Of a DNA stretch of 64,000 bases, positions 11,398 to 22,528 are shown piece after piece (the first letter of the stretch is position 1; each line of letters begins with the position of its first letter). Source of the DNA: Neostapfia colusana (Eukaryota; Streptophyta; Magnoliopsida; Poales; Poaceae). The notes below the pieces were generated by a model that saw only the letters and a list, made by a program, of their open reading frames with translations, searched no databases and was not told the origin of the DNA. The DNA lies in contig JASWHV010000009.1 of NCBI GenBank assembly GCA_030760725.1, positions 90,012,780 to 90,076,779 of the forward strand, in the 5' to 3' direction. A program made the position numbers and the translations under genes.

Positions 11398-12329
11398 AAT
11401 GCATTGGCAACACCAATTAAAATCCGAACATTGGGTTATGAAAAGTTTTGAAAAGCTTTGAAAACTCATTTCTCCCCTTTATTAATTTCTCCCCATTTTT
11501 TAAAATCAGAGAAGGAAGAAAGTGTATAACATATGCAAAGTGTAAAAAAATCTCTCCTTATACATATTTCTCCCCCTTTGACAATGTATTCAGCAAGGTT
11601 CAAAGGAGAAATTTTTAAATGTTATGAGCATATTATAACATATACATACAAAACAAAGCTCATCCAAGTCATACTATCAGGTTACTTACACTATCACATC
11701 AATGAGATACATAAAGTAGTGTAAGCCATGCTAGAGATCAAATGTATTTTTCAGTTTAAGCAAGTCATGATCTCCCTTACTCAACTATTTCAAAACCTGA
11801 AAACATGACACTTGTTACTGCATTTTTATTATTCATAATCATTTAAGGCACAAAGTTGATCATATGATATTTGCAAGAGATTATATGCCGCATCAGCCTT
11901 ATTCTAACCAACCAAGCCAAGCCTATGTCATTTGACAATCAGAAGCTTAAGGACATGGTTTTAGTCATACACAATTCCTTCCAAGTTCATATCTTAGTGC
12001 AATGATAAGCAATCTCAAAAGAAGAAGTGCGATGCATGCATATTCTCTTGATCTTTTATCAATTTTTTATTTGAAAACTCAACATGTGAGCTGATCACTT
12101 GATTAATTTTTTATGATTAAAAGCACTTGTGAGCACACAACAAGTTCAAAACAGCAAGAAAGTTCGATCATGACCAGATTTAGTGTAAGTAATTATTCCA
12201 ATTACTAGTCATGGCAAAAACTACAAAATGTATAACATGAGTAATGTAGTAAGAACTTTCAGCCTGTAAAAGGAATCACAAAGTCATATATGTATGAAAT
12301 ACTATGCTCATATTATTTTAGTTTCAGAT
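11398..12329. other. copia-1 internal non-coding region (3' of pol)
   Basis: AT-rich stretch between RNase H and the polypurine tract. No third ORF like that of copia-2 is visible, only short unrelated frames. Confidence 0.6.
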
Positions 12330-12830
12330 TCACACATAGACTTTCAAAGTTTCAAAAACTCCCCCTCCATTTAAGCCATGAGGATGCATAACCCCTATTT
12401 CACTACGAATGAAACAAAAACGAGTGAAATCCAAAGGTTTTGTAAAAATATCAGCCAATTGTTGTTCGGTATCGACATGGTGAAGCACAATGTTTCCTTT
12501 TTCAACATTATCACAAATAAAGTGATACCTAATGTCAATGTGCTTAGTTCTAGAGTGTTTCACGGGGTTTTTAGCAATACAAATTGCACTAGTGTTATCA
12601 CAAAACAGTGGAACACTATCTAAATCAACCCCATAGTCCTTAAGTGTTTGAACAATCCAAAGAATTAGTGAGAAAGCGCTAGCCGCAGCTACATATTCAG
12701 ATTCGGCCGTGGATTGTGCAACTGAACATTGTTTTCTAGAGGACCAAGCAACAAATGAATTACCAAGAAAATGACAAGCACCCGAAGTACTTTTCCTATC
12801 AATCCTACAACCCCAAAATCAGCATCCGAA
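12330..12830 (-). pseudogene. RNase H, C-terminal part (copia-1)
   Basis: The reading frame moves near 12800. Beyond it the minus strand encodes, in other frames, the copia RNase H segments (an S-x-AE-x-EY region at about 12690-12720), then HSRTKHIDIRYHFICD and QQLADIFTKPLD. These are the standard end of copia pol. The stretch ends in a short tail at 12330. Together with the upstream ORF it shows that RNase H was complete before a single indel. Confidence 0.85.
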
Positions 12831-15235
12831 ATTTTTTTCAAAGAAACGGTTGAGGAAGAAGGAAGAAAAATGCCAAATTCTTGAGTTCCATGTAGGTACC
12901 TGAGAATCCTTTTGATGGCTTGGCGATGTGAAGCACGTGGAGAAGCTTGAAAATGTGCACAAAGACAAACGCTGAATTGTATGTACGGTCTTGACACCGT
13001 GAGATACAAAAGTGATCCAATCATACTTCTGTATTCTTTTTTATCGACCGGGTCACCATCTTCGTCAAGTTCAAGTGTTGTTGCTGTTCCCATTGGTGTC
13101 CGAAGAGGCTTGCATTTGTCCATGTTGAAGCGCTTAAGAAGGTCCTTTGTATACTTAGTTTGATGCACAAAAGTTCCTTCTTTTGTTTGCTTGATTTGCA
13201 GCCCCAAAAAGTATGTGAGTTCTCCCATCATACTAATCTCAAATTCTGAACTCATCATAGCTGAAAACTTGGACACGAGATCATGATAAGCACAACCAAA
13301 GATAATATCATCCACATACACTTGAACGAATAATGAGTCATTGCCATGCTTAAGTACAAAAAGAGTTTTATCAACCTTGCCCATGGTAAATCCCTTTTCA
13401 AGTAAGAATGTTTTTAACCTATCATACCATGCTCTAGGGGCTTGTTTTAGACCGTACAAGGCTTTCGACAGTTTGTAAACATGATTAGGAAAATTTGGAT
13501 TTTCAAAACCCGGTGGCTGCTTAACATAAACCTCCTCCACTATGTAGCCATTAAGAAAAGCACTTTTAACATCCATTTGATATAACTTGAAACCTTTAGA
13601 TGCAGCAAATGCTAATAAAATTCTTATAGCTTCTAATCTAGCAACAGGAGCAAATGTTTCATCAAAATCTAGACCTTCAATTTGAGTGAAACCTTGAGCA
13701 ACCAACCTAGCTTTATTCCTAACCACAACCCCATCCTCACTTTGCTTACTTTTAAATACCCATTTAGTTCCAATTAATGTGTGACCTTGAGGTGGAGGTA
13801 CAAGTTTCCAAACATTATTTCTTTCAAAATTTTCTAACTCTTCTTGCATGGCATTAATCCAAGATTCATTAGTGAGTGCATGTGATATATCCTTGGGTTC
13901 AAAAGAAGCAACAAAAGCAGAATGAGCATGAGAGTTTGGATCGCAAAACCTGGACCGAGTGACTCGTTCATGCAAGCTTCCAATGTTTTGTTGTGGAGGA
14001 TGACTTTTGAGTACTCGAAGGGGAGTAGACACTTCACAAGCACCTTCTTCTTCATGTTCGGACCTTTGATTAGGAAAGCTTGTTGATTGAGGAAGGTCCG
14101 AACCAGCAGTAGTGACTGTTGGTGCTGGCTGTGGTGCAAAATCAGCAGCTTGATCGTTATTTACTTCCGAGTTTTCGGGCAGCAGCACCACTTCTTCATC
14201 TTCTTCAATAAAAATACTCTCCCCCTGCGGATATGGATCCGGACGTGCAATATCGAAGCTAGTACTTGGGCTAGCTTCATCAAAAGAAACCTCGCAAGTC
14301 TCCACAATTTTGTTAGTGTCAAGTAAAAGCACACGGTAGCCTCTAGTATGAGATGGATAACCAAGAAACATGCCATCAACAGATCTAGCTTCAAATTTAT
14401 CAAGATTACCATGTTTCTTAACAAAGCATTTGCAACCAAAAACCCTAAAGTATGTAACACTAGGCCTATGTCCAAACCGGAGCTCATATGGGGTTTTTCC
14501 AAGCTTAGCACGCAAGAAAACACGATTTGAGACATAACAAGCGGTTGCAATTGCATCAGCCCAAAATTTCCTAGGAGTTTGATATTCATCAAGCATAGTC
14601 CTAGTCATCTCAACTAAGGTCCTGTTCTTTCTTTCTACGACACCATTTTGTTGTGGTACATAGGGTGAAGAGTATTGATGATCTATTCCATTTTCAGCAC
14701 AAAAGTGATCAAAGGATTGGTTTTTAAATTCAGTTCCGTTATCACTTCTAATTGCTTTTAATGATCCTGGGTGATCAATAGATAATCTAAGAACTAAAGT
14801 TCTAAAATGACTAAAAGCTTCATTCTTAGATGCCATAAAATAAACCCAAGAATATCTGGAATAATCATTAACAATCACAAGCACATACCATTTACCTCCG
14901 GAGGATTGAACACGTGCCGGACCTACTGTGTCAAGATGTAAAAGTTGTCCCGGATCAGCTGTCATGGTCATTGTGAGAGGAGCATGTGAACCTGCAACAA
15001 ACTTAGCATGTCTACAAGAAGAGCACACAATATCATTGTCCTTTTTAAGCTTTGACAGCCCACGTATGCGATCGAGAGCACCAACACGAGTGAGATGATC
15101 AAAGCCTATCTGACCAAGTCTACGATGCCAAAAATATAGATCCTTAGTATCATTAGCAACTAGACACCGATGCTTAGAAGTTGACAAATCAAAATCAGCT
15201 TTAAAAAATCTTCCAAACCTAGACATGTTAAACAA
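12689..15235 (-). pseudogene. Integrase and reverse transcriptase of copia-1 pol
   Basis: An 848-codon open stretch. In order: GAG-pre-integrase zinc region (HRRLGQIGFDHL, then CSSCRHAKF); integrase core (DYSRYSWVYF, RSDNGTEFKN, QQNGVVERKN, giving the D,D35E triad); RT from WKLVPPPQGHTLIGTKWVFK through LYQMDVKSAFLNGYIVEEVY to the catalytic YVDDIIFG; then the start of RNase H (ISDADFG) before a frameshift near 12800 scrambles the last 40 residues. It reads in the same frame as the protease upstream but is separated from it by TAA at 15272. It would have been processed from a gag-pol polyprotein in the virus-like particle. Confidence 0.93.
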
Positions 15236-15271
15236 AAGCTCACCTTTTGAATCTACAACCTTGCAGCAATT

Positions 15272-15781
15272 TTAAGCAAAGCTAACCTCTAGATTTTCAT
15301 CTAGCAATTGTGAAACCGAAAGCAAGTTGTATTTCAAATTTTTAACAAGTGCCACATCTTTCAAAGTGTAGAGATTGTTTACTCTAACCAAACCTTTAGC
15401 AATTGTGGGAGTAGAAGAGTTATCGGCGAAAGTAACATTTTCTACACGTGACACAAAAGAGAGAGAGGAGAACCATTCTTTGTTACCGGTCATGTGGCGT
15501 GAGCAACCTGAATCCACAATCCAAATGTTCTCCTTCCTCAAACGTGAAACCTACACAGCAGCACAATACGTCGATGACTCAATACTGGGGTTAGTTAAAA
15601 GACTTTTAGGAATCCAGTACTGAGTCACACGACGTCCAGCAGGAATAATACGTGAAAGCTGAGAAGGTACAGCAGGTTTATGAGCCAAACATCGAAAATT
15701 TTTGTTCCCAACTACTGACTTAGAAGCTGTGTTATATGTAGCACAAAAAACAATAGGTCCGGGAGCAAGTTTTTGACTCAT
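15272..15781 (-). pseudogene. Protease region of copia-1 pol, with in-frame stop
   Basis: Two collinear open pieces in one frame, separated by a TAG at about 15551. The first overlaps the end of gag (TAATG) and holds the linker QYWIPKS. The second holds the aspartic protease signature IWIVDSGCSRHMTGN with the active-site DSG. The piece ends at TAA 15272. In copia elements protease lies between gag and integrase in one polyprotein; the stops make this copy defective. Confidence 0.88.
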
Positions 15782-17811
15782 TACAGCAGGTGCAAGCTCC
15801 GAACATTCGGTCTAGCAGATTTTGCTTGGTTGTTATGTGATCTAGCAAGTATTCTTTGTTTCTTATCGTGTTTAGCTAGTCTATAACAAAAATCCATGAC
15901 ATGACCATCTCTACCACAGTAGGTACAATGAAAAATAACCTTATTATCATGTCTAGATGAGCAAGCAACACGTTTATTAGAACGTGAATGGGACAGTACT
16001 CCTGCAGATTTGAAAATCACCTCTTTTTGTCTAGGAGCTGTTTGAATTAAACCGCTTCCTAATGACTTTACAACTTTAGGTGGGTGTGCCTTAGCATGAG
16101 CATGAGAATTAAAACCTAAACCAGTTTTATCATTACAAGACTTGGAAGAATTCAGCAGCAAGTTTAGGTTCTTATTTGCATTAGAAAACCGATCTAGTGT
16201 CCTATGCATGTCATCATGTTTATTGGACAGATCAAAGCAGTTTTCACATGAAGTTTTTCCTTTTAGTTTGCAATTTGAGCAATATTTAACTTCATGCACA
16301 CGTAAAGCATTGTTCAAAATAGAAATCTCATTCATAGTATCATTTAGTTTCTTATTCAGATCATCACATGAAGAACAATGCAAATCAATTGTAGAACAAC
16401 AAGCATCTTTCAAATTTTTATCATTAAGTGCAGCAAGCTCTTTGTTCTTTTCAATTTCAAGTTCAAGTTTATCAAGTGTAGATCCGTGTGCACTTCTTAA
16501 AGAGGATAATTGTTCATAAATCAAATCACATGAGGAACAAGAATCATTACTAGGAATCAAAGTTTTTAAACAATTAATTTCAGATTCTAGTGATTCAATT
16601 TTAACAGCTTTGTTCCTAAGTTTTTTATCCTTTTTCTTTAATATAACGGTGGCACGAGAAATAGCATCACACATTTCTTCGCAAGTGGGACATACCTCTT
16701 CATCGTCGCTGTTGTGTTCTGTCTCCTCGGAGCTTGAACTTGACTTGCTCGCCATGCAGAACATATTTGCCATAGCTTCTTCATCTTCATCACTACCGGT
16801 GTCCACATCACTTGAGCCGAAATCTTGAAGTGCAGAGATCATACTATGCACTATGTTGCGCATTGATAAATCTTTCTTCTTCTTATTCTTTGCAAACGAT
16901 TTCTTCGGCCTTGTTTGCTTTTCTTCACGTGAAGTCGTACCTGAAAGGTTAGGGCACTCCGTACGAAAATGTCCTGTCTTACCACATTCAAAACATCGTT
17001 GAGGTCCGGAGCTTCCTCTCCTTCTAGTTCTCACATTTTGCAATGCTTTTGAGAACCGAGTAGAGATGAGTGCAAGATCCTCCTCTGGAAACTCTTCAAT
17101 CTGTTCAAGGGTTAGAGAGGACAGCAAAGAGAGTGCACCACTAGATGATGATTGACTAGAACTAGACATGTCACGTTGCAAAACAAATGCAATAGACTTG
17201 TTGGGGTTTTTACGTGAGATGATGTCAATTTCATGAGTTTTCAATTTAGAATAAAGCACGTCTAAAGTAAGAGAACTCATGACAGTACATTCACGAATAG
17301 ATGTAACTTTCATCTCCCAAATTGACATATCTAATGCTCCTAACAATTGTCTAGCATTTTCAGCATCTGAAAAGTTAACATTGACACTACGCAAGTTGCT
17401 GAGAATTTTATTAAAACGAGCAAAAAGGTCGTCAATTGACTCACCGGGTTGCATCTCAAAACGCATGTATTCTTTCTTGAACATATCTTGCCTTACCTCC
17501 TTGATCGTATTGGATCCTTCATGGTAGTCACAAAGAGCTTTCCAAACATCATATGCAGATCGGAGGTGTGCAACACGGTCGAAGTCGTTTTGAGTCAATC
17601 CTTGGATGATCAAGTTGCGAGCCTTGTTGTTGTTGTCAACATCTCTCATGTTCGCAGCTGTAACTTGATCGTTGGGTGGTACATCGAAGTTCCGGTAGAC
17701 CTTTTCCCATATGGCGAAGCCTTGCGCCTGTATGTAGGCCTCCATCCGCGCCTTCCAAACCTGAAAATCGATGCCATTGAACACACAAGGTTTTGCGGAG
17801 TACTTCTCCAT
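15781..17811 (-). CDS. gag of copia-1
   Basis: 676 codons with an intact frame. The N-terminus MEKYSAKPCVFNGIDFQVWK is the start of the copia capsid domain (UBN2/Retrotran_gag type) with the conserved WKALCDYHEG region and a GESIDDLFARFN box. A CCHC knuckle, CFECGKTGHFRTEC, lies near residue 275. A long acidic and coiled-coil stretch follows (about 330-580), then a second Cys/His cluster, CTYCGRDGHVMDFC, near residue 635. Its TAA overlaps the ATG of the next frame (TAATG), so pol expression needs a frame change or the copy has lost a base here. The protein forms the virus-like particle and packages RNA. Confidence 0.92.
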   Translation of the reverse strand: MEKYSAKPCVFNGIDFQVWKARMEAYIQAQGFAIWEKVYRNFDVPPNDQVTAANMRDVDNNNKARNLIIQGLTQNDFDRVAHLRSAYDVWKALCDYHEGSNTIKEVRQDMFKKEYMRFEMQPGESIDDLFARFNKILSNLRSVNVNFSDAENARQLLGALDMSIWEMKVTSIRECTVMSSLTLDVLYSKLKTHEIDIISRKNPNKSIAFVLQRDMSSSSQSSSSGALSLLSSLTLEQIEEFPEEDLALISTRFSKALQNVRTRRRGSSGPQRCFECGKTGHFRTECPNLSGTTSREEKQTRPKKSFAKNKKKKDLSMRNIVHSMISALQDFGSSDVDTGSDEDEEAMANMFCMASKSSSSSEETEHNSDDEEVCPTCEEMCDAISRATVILKKKDKKLRNKAVKIESLESEINCLKTLIPSNDSCSSCDLIYEQLSSLRSAHGSTLDKLELEIEKNKELAALNDKNLKDACCSTIDLHCSSCDDLNKKLNDTMNEISILNNALRVHEVKYCSNCKLKGKTSCENCFDLSNKHDDMHRTLDRFSNANKNLNLLLNSSKSCNDKTGLGFNSHAHAKAHPPKVVKSLGSGLIQTAPRQKEVIFKSAGVLSHSRSNKRVACSSRHDNKVIFHCTYCGRDGHVMDFCYRLAKHDKKQRILARSHNNQAKSARPNVRSLHLL

Positions 17812-17857
17812 GATGGTTAGTCAAAACACGTGCAAATCAAAAAGATTAGAGCACCTT

Positions 17858-17870
17858 GGCTCTGATACCA
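17858..17870 (-). other. copia-1 primer binding site
   Basis: The minus strand reads TGGTATCAGAGCC two bases after the 5' LTR end (CA-AT-TGG). It is complementary to the 3' end of plant initiator Met tRNA, the usual copia primer. Confidence 0.93.
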
Positions 17871-17872
17871 AT

Positions 17873-19498
17873 TGTAGGATCGAAGAGCACGTGAAAAGCT
17901 ACCAGAGGGGGGGTGAATGGTAGATTAAAACTTTTCGCAGCGGAAACAACAAAAACCCCTCAGCAAAAAATCAATCGGTTAAAGAAACTGTGTGTGCAAG
18001 TGTTTTCAAACGTGTTCAACCGTAAAAAATCAAGTAGAGAGGTAGAGAATCAAGTCACGGATCTAATGCAACAAGAATCACTTGAAAACACGAAGTAAAA
18101 CTTGAGATACGATCAAAACATTAAACGAAGATCAATCTGTTCTACCCGATATAAACAGATCTGCAACGCTACAAAGAAACTCGTGTATATCAAAAACTAC
18201 AGATACGAAGCTCGTGAAAATTTCACAGATGATAGATAATTGAGTTGTGAAGACAACCCAAAAAGAATCACGTCAACCAGATCTGTAAAACTCGAGTTAT
18301 GAACGAAACACCGAAGCAATGTCAGTCTGTCCAGAAACTCGGCGAGAAAGACTTGACGAAAAACAAGTCGGACGAACAAGGCACAAAAGCTCCTCGAAAC
18401 TATGAACTTTATTCAATAGAAACACAAGAGGAACAGTACAAAGTTCTCTACCCATGAGAGCTCTGGCCTCCCTTGCTTTTTTTTAGCCAGCCCTCAGGCT
18501 AATCAATCCAATCTAGGACTCCTGCTCCTAATTGGACTCGTATCCTAACTTACCATAACTGCTCAGGACTCTCCTATTCGCAGATAGAAGCAATCGTGAG
18601 ACTTCCAAACACGTAAGGAACGTCCTAAACATTCCTAAAACAACTCAACTTCATGCCTAGCACGAAATCCTATCATAACCAACTCAAATCTTCCATATTT
18701 GAGCCATATCCGACTCAGCCTCAGCCTGAGTACGCAATCCAGCCGGTTGGACCTTTCCGACCAATTCTTTACGTCCACTTCTCTTCATCACGCCTTGGAA
18801 CAATGTTGCCACGCCCATGCACTCCTTGCACACGTGCAAACACCTTCAAACGACGTACACGCAACCTTCATATGCACTGCCCTTGATCCAAACATGCTGC
18901 GCGACATCCCGATCAACTCAACCACAGCTCCTCCCGAACTTGGTTGTTGGAACCTCATCTCCTCCCTGAGACTAGTCCAAGGATCCCGTCACCAGCCATG
19001 TATTGAACTCAAGCAACACCTGCACATGAATAAACAACCAATTCTTCCGAGCACAAGTCCTCGACTTGACTCACGTTAGTTCGAAAACCACAGCACCTTA
19101 CATGAGCACGTCACATAAGCATGTTGCAAACCATATCAAATGATAACAGCCATAACCACCAAAACACACCAAAAACTTAGCAAATTAATACTAAGCAAAC
19201 CTTCCCATAAAGCACGTTTGAAACATTGCGAGTTAAAAGCAAAAACAAGACGCTGCAGTTCTACGAGTTGAACTTCATGGGAGCTCCCTAAAAACAAGTC
19301 CCGGACCTCACAGAAGCTCTCCGGACCTTGCAGGAGCTCTCTGGACCTTGCGTCAGACCTTGCCAACACTTGGTGGACCTAACAAAGAACTTGTCGGACC
19401 TTGCCACAGAAGAATGTTTTGGCAATATTCAAAACTTTGAATGTTAATGCTAACTTTTATCCTAATTGCCAATGTATTCAGCACACATAGGTCTCACA
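17873..19498 (-). repeat. copia-1 5' LTR (promoter LTR)
   Basis: 1626 bp, TGTAGGATCG...GTCTCACA. It lies on the gag side, so it should drive transcription. Its TATA position (about 18475-18485) reads TAAAAAAAAG on the minus strand instead of the TATAAAAG kept in the other LTR. Confidence 0.95.
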
Positions 19499-19503
19499 TT
19501 TCT
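19499..19503. repeat. Target-site duplication of copia-1 (right)
   Basis: TTTCT, identical to 9774-9778. Confidence 0.95.
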
Positions 19504-19986
19504 ACGTCCATAACCTTTGGCAGGGCAACAGGCGCGACACTTGGGTTTCCTATGCCGCACGCTGCCCGCCACCCCAATGATGGGTGGGACCCAGGTCCAC
19601 CCATCGGACACTGGGGACCAGGCAGGTGACTCCTTGGGAATGTCTGGCGGTTCCCGATAAAAGCAGCGCGGTGGAGCTGTAGCGGGGTCGGCCCAAGGAC
19701 TGCTGCAGTAAATACCCCGTGGCAACCCCTCGAGCACATTGCCACGACCGAACAGACAAAGGCGGGCATGCATCCAATACGCCAATGACGTGTTGCCGCT
19801 TCGACTGTCGAGTATGCCCATTAAGCCATGGGCGTGCAGCCTTTTCTTCTCCCAGGTTAAAACCCTTTACGCTAGAGTCTCGCTGCCACTTCAGCTACCA
19901 AAGTGCAGGTTCTAAGTTACCATGCAGGAAGGATGGAGACTCCACCTGCAGGATCATTGTCTCCTCCGAGATGGGCCCGGGGGCCA
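19504..19986 (+). mobile_element. Gypsy 3' internal remnant
   Basis: Continues the sequence interrupted at 9773. It ends in a G/C-rich polypurine-like stretch (GGGCCCGGGGGCCAC, about 19973-19986), comparable to the GGGGGCCAC that adjoins the Tat-type LTRs on the minus strand at 23642. No coding frame is supported. Confidence 0.5.
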
Positions 19987-20580
19987 CTATCGATACCCTG
20001 TGAACCGGGTACCCCGATGTGGAGGGATGAAGACAGCTCAGCCCCCACCTCCCTGCCGAGGCGAGCACTAGTGAGGCCAGGTGTCCTTGTCCCTGAGGTC
20101 GACCCCGGGGCTGCCACCTGTGCCTAGGCTCTGCTGTTAACACATGTCCTTGGCCCCGAACGGAGCCTCCCCGCTAAGGTGACGTCCGGAGCTGCCACGT
20201 GTATGTGGGCTCTTAACCTCCTCCCTTCTTAGGAGGGCTCTGGAGCTGACACATGCCCATGGCCCCAGACCTAGCCTCCTCGCTGAGGTGAGGTCCAGCG
20301 CTGCCATGTGTACCCGGGCTCCAAGCCTCCTCCCTGCTGAGGATGACTCTGGAGCCAACACGTGCCATTGGCCTCGGACCTAGCCTCCCTGCTGAGGCGA
20401 GGTCCGGAGATGCCACGTGTACCCAGGCTCCGAACCTCCTCCCCCCCTGAGGAGGGCTCTGGAGCCGACTCGTGCCCTTGGCCCGGGACCTAGCCTCCCC
20501 GGTGAAACGAGGTCCGGAGCTGCCATGTGTACCTGGGCTCCGAACCTCCTCCCTGATGAGGAGGGCTGCGGAGCCGACAC
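19987..20580 (+). mobile_element. Plus-oriented gypsy LTR fragment with 110-bp G-box repeats
   Basis: Starts TATCGATACCCTGTGAACC after a polypurine-like tract. This resembles the reverse complement of the Tat LTR end (TGTCGGTACCCGCGATATGG), with the first G changed to A. The repeats, about 109-111 bp each, begin near 20138, 20249, 20358 and 20469, and continue past copia-2 at 37795-37915. Each holds a CACGTGT/CATGTGT phrase, ACCTAGCCTCC and GAACCTCCTCCCTG. The LTR was split by copia-2 and truncated near 37915. Confidence 0.65.
20576..20580. repeat. Target-site duplication of copia-2 (left)
   Basis: GACAC, identical to 37790-37794. Confidence 0.95.
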
Positions 20581-22007
20581 TGAATGTGGCCTAGAGGGGG
20601 GGGTGAATAGGCCTTTAAAGAATTCCTGCACACTTAACAAAGTTATCAGAAACTTGACTGACCGGACTAGTCCGGTTGTGTGGGCGGACCAGTCCGGTGT
20701 GCTGAATTATTTGAGTTGATTAAGTGTGTCTCACAAATTTAATCTTATAGCAGCGGAATAAGAACAACAGTTTTTATAACTTAAATTTATTGTATGGATG
20801 CACATGCAAACTTGTAAGGAACTCAAACGATGACTAGCAAACTAGTGATCTAATGTGTCAAGATGTAAAACAAATGAGAGACAAAAGACACGAATTTTTA
20901 CCGAGGTTCGATCTCACCAAGAGATCTACGTCCTCGTTGAGGAAGCTCACACAGAGCCGGGTTCCCAACCCTTTCCCTCTTCAAGTCACCACACAGGCCG
21001 ACTTGACTTCACTATCAAGTGTAATCACCGTGTTTATGGGGCAACCTCACACGTTGAGGGCTCCCACAAGAATTACAATGAGAAGTTGATCAAATACACT
21101 CAAAAAGATTACAATGCAGAATATGAGTGTAGAGAGATCAAACCCCAAGAGCTCACAACGAAGGAACGACGATCTCCCAATCCCAAATCCAAGTATTTTA
21201 TTGATCTTCACCTTTTTGCACCTTAGATGTGTGGGGAGACGTGTTTTTGGGCTCTTGGGACAGGTGGTGGTGCTAGGGTTTGAGTTTTTGACAGTATGAG
21301 TCGTGTCTCTTTTTGGAAAAGACGAAGGACCTCTTTTTATAGGCTTTCCCAAAAAGTTACCGTTGTTAAACCTACTACCGGACTAGTCCGGTATATGATC
21401 GGACTTGTCCGGTCTACTTCCAGAGGGTTAACCGGACTAGTCCGGTCCACAAACCGGACTTATCCGGTGCTATGTGAGATGGGGTTTCAGAAACTTCAGC
21501 GGACTAGTCCTGTCGCTTGGATGGACTAGTCCGTAGTCCTCTAAAGAGGACAACAGAGACATGACCGGACTAGTCCGGTCTAAAACCGGACTTGTCCGGT
21601 TGCATTTCAGTGAGCTGACCGGACTAGTCCGGTTCACAAGGCGGACTAGTCCGGTGCACTATGTTTGCGTCTTTCAGAAAGTTAAACGGACTAGTCCGGT
21701 CCATGAACGGACTAGTCCGGTTTTCAGTGGATTTTATTTGATTTTTAAACCCCTTACCCTTACGCAAAGTCATGAGCTCTTGGGATGTGTCTCTTTCACA
21801 CACAACCTATACATTTATATCAACTTTGCTCCTCTAAATTCCACTAACGTCTTCCTTTTCGGGCACCACTCTATTTTTCATCTTTTTGTGTGTGCCGAGC
21901 CAGTTCACTTTGTTTATCCTGCAATCATCTTAATAGTTTCATTAGGATCTCATATGTTCGTCATCAATTAGCCAAAACCCACAAGGGATATCCTAGATGC
22001 ACTTACA
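20581..22007 (-). repeat. copia-2 3' LTR
   Basis: TGAATGTGGC...TGCACTTACA. Minus-strand TATA box (TATAAAAAG, 21333-21341). Contains a dense set of ACCGGACTAGTCCGGT palindromes at 20661-20700 and 21377-21722. Confidence 0.95.
21377..21722. repeat. ACCGGACTAGTCCGGT palindrome cluster
   Basis: About twelve copies of a 14-16 bp dyad with core GGACTAGTCC, several with one mismatch (GGACTTGTCC, GGACTTATCC). They are often paired about 20 bp apart. The same cluster is in the other LTR (37158-37503) and related copies are in the internal region (30005-30080, 30480-30590). Confidence 0.93.
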
Positions 22008-22023
22008 ATCTCCCTCTTTTTGG
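22008..22023 (-). other. copia-2 polypurine tract
   Basis: The minus strand reads AAAAAGAGGGAGATTG against the LTR. A second purine run, AAAGGGGGAGAGATTGAG, lies upstream at about 22366-22384 on the minus strand, just beyond the third-ORF stop. Confidence 0.85.
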
Positions 22024-22417
22024 TGATTGATGACAACCATTTGAGATATCACAATTGAGAATAAAAGGTTGATTTTCATAAGGTGTGCACATATGAGAAT
22101 AATAAAGAATTCACAAAAAGCTTCTCACATATGCACACACCTTATGGTGGGGTCCCTCACAGGTGTATGATAAACAAAATGTGATAAATTAAAGACAAAC
22201 AGTAGTGAACATGTAAGTGAGCATTAGAGCATAGTACATCACACATAAGAAAAGAAATAGTGCATTACAAGATTTTAAAAATAGGTACATGTCCTTGATC
22301 ACAAAAGATCTTAATAACTAATACTAGATAGAAAAAGTCCAAGTCTAATCTCAATCTTCCATCTCAATCTCTCCCCCTTTGGCATGAAGGCACCAAAAAG
22401 GGAAAAATTGAGGGGAA

Positions 22418-22528
22418 TCACTCATCGCTGCCTCCTCCGTCAGTCTCAGTCTGATCTTCATATTCAGCATCCACGGGAGCAGGATCTTCCTCTGAGTCCT
22501 CGGAGGCGGGCGGTGATCCAACGGGCTC
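22418..22528 (-). pseudogene. Third ORF of copia-2, C-terminal piece
   Basis: Minus-strand codons run from the nested gypsy edge to TGA at 22418-22420. The sequence is acidic (SPPASEDSEEDPAP, ending GGGSDE). The frame is continuous with the N-terminal piece at 29561-29919 once the insertion and one target copy are ignored. Function unknown; see that entry. Confidence 0.75.
22524..22528. repeat. Target-site duplication of nested gypsy-2 (left)
   Basis: GGCTC, identical to 29561-29565. Confidence 0.95.

Larger units (their letters stand above)
9779..19498 (-). mobile_element. Ty1/copia LTR retrotransposon (copia-1), 9720 bp
   Basis: Complete by structure: LTRs of 1604 bp (9779-11382) and 1626 bp (17873-19498), perfect 5-bp target duplication TTTCT, initiator-Met PBS, polypurine tract, and minus-strand gag, protease, integrase, RT and RNase H in copia order. 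The pol region has two in-frame stops (TAG about 15551, TAA about 15272) and a frameshift in RNase H (about 12800), so the copy is not autonomous. The two LTRs differ mostly by point changes and small indels, indicating a fairly recent but not brand-new insertion. Confidence 0.97.

Noticed and set aside
17855..17875. tRNA-like sequence GGTATCAGAGCC (also 36350-36362)
   Set aside because: These are primer binding sites complementary to the initiator Met tRNA end, not tRNA genes; no cloverleaf surrounds them.
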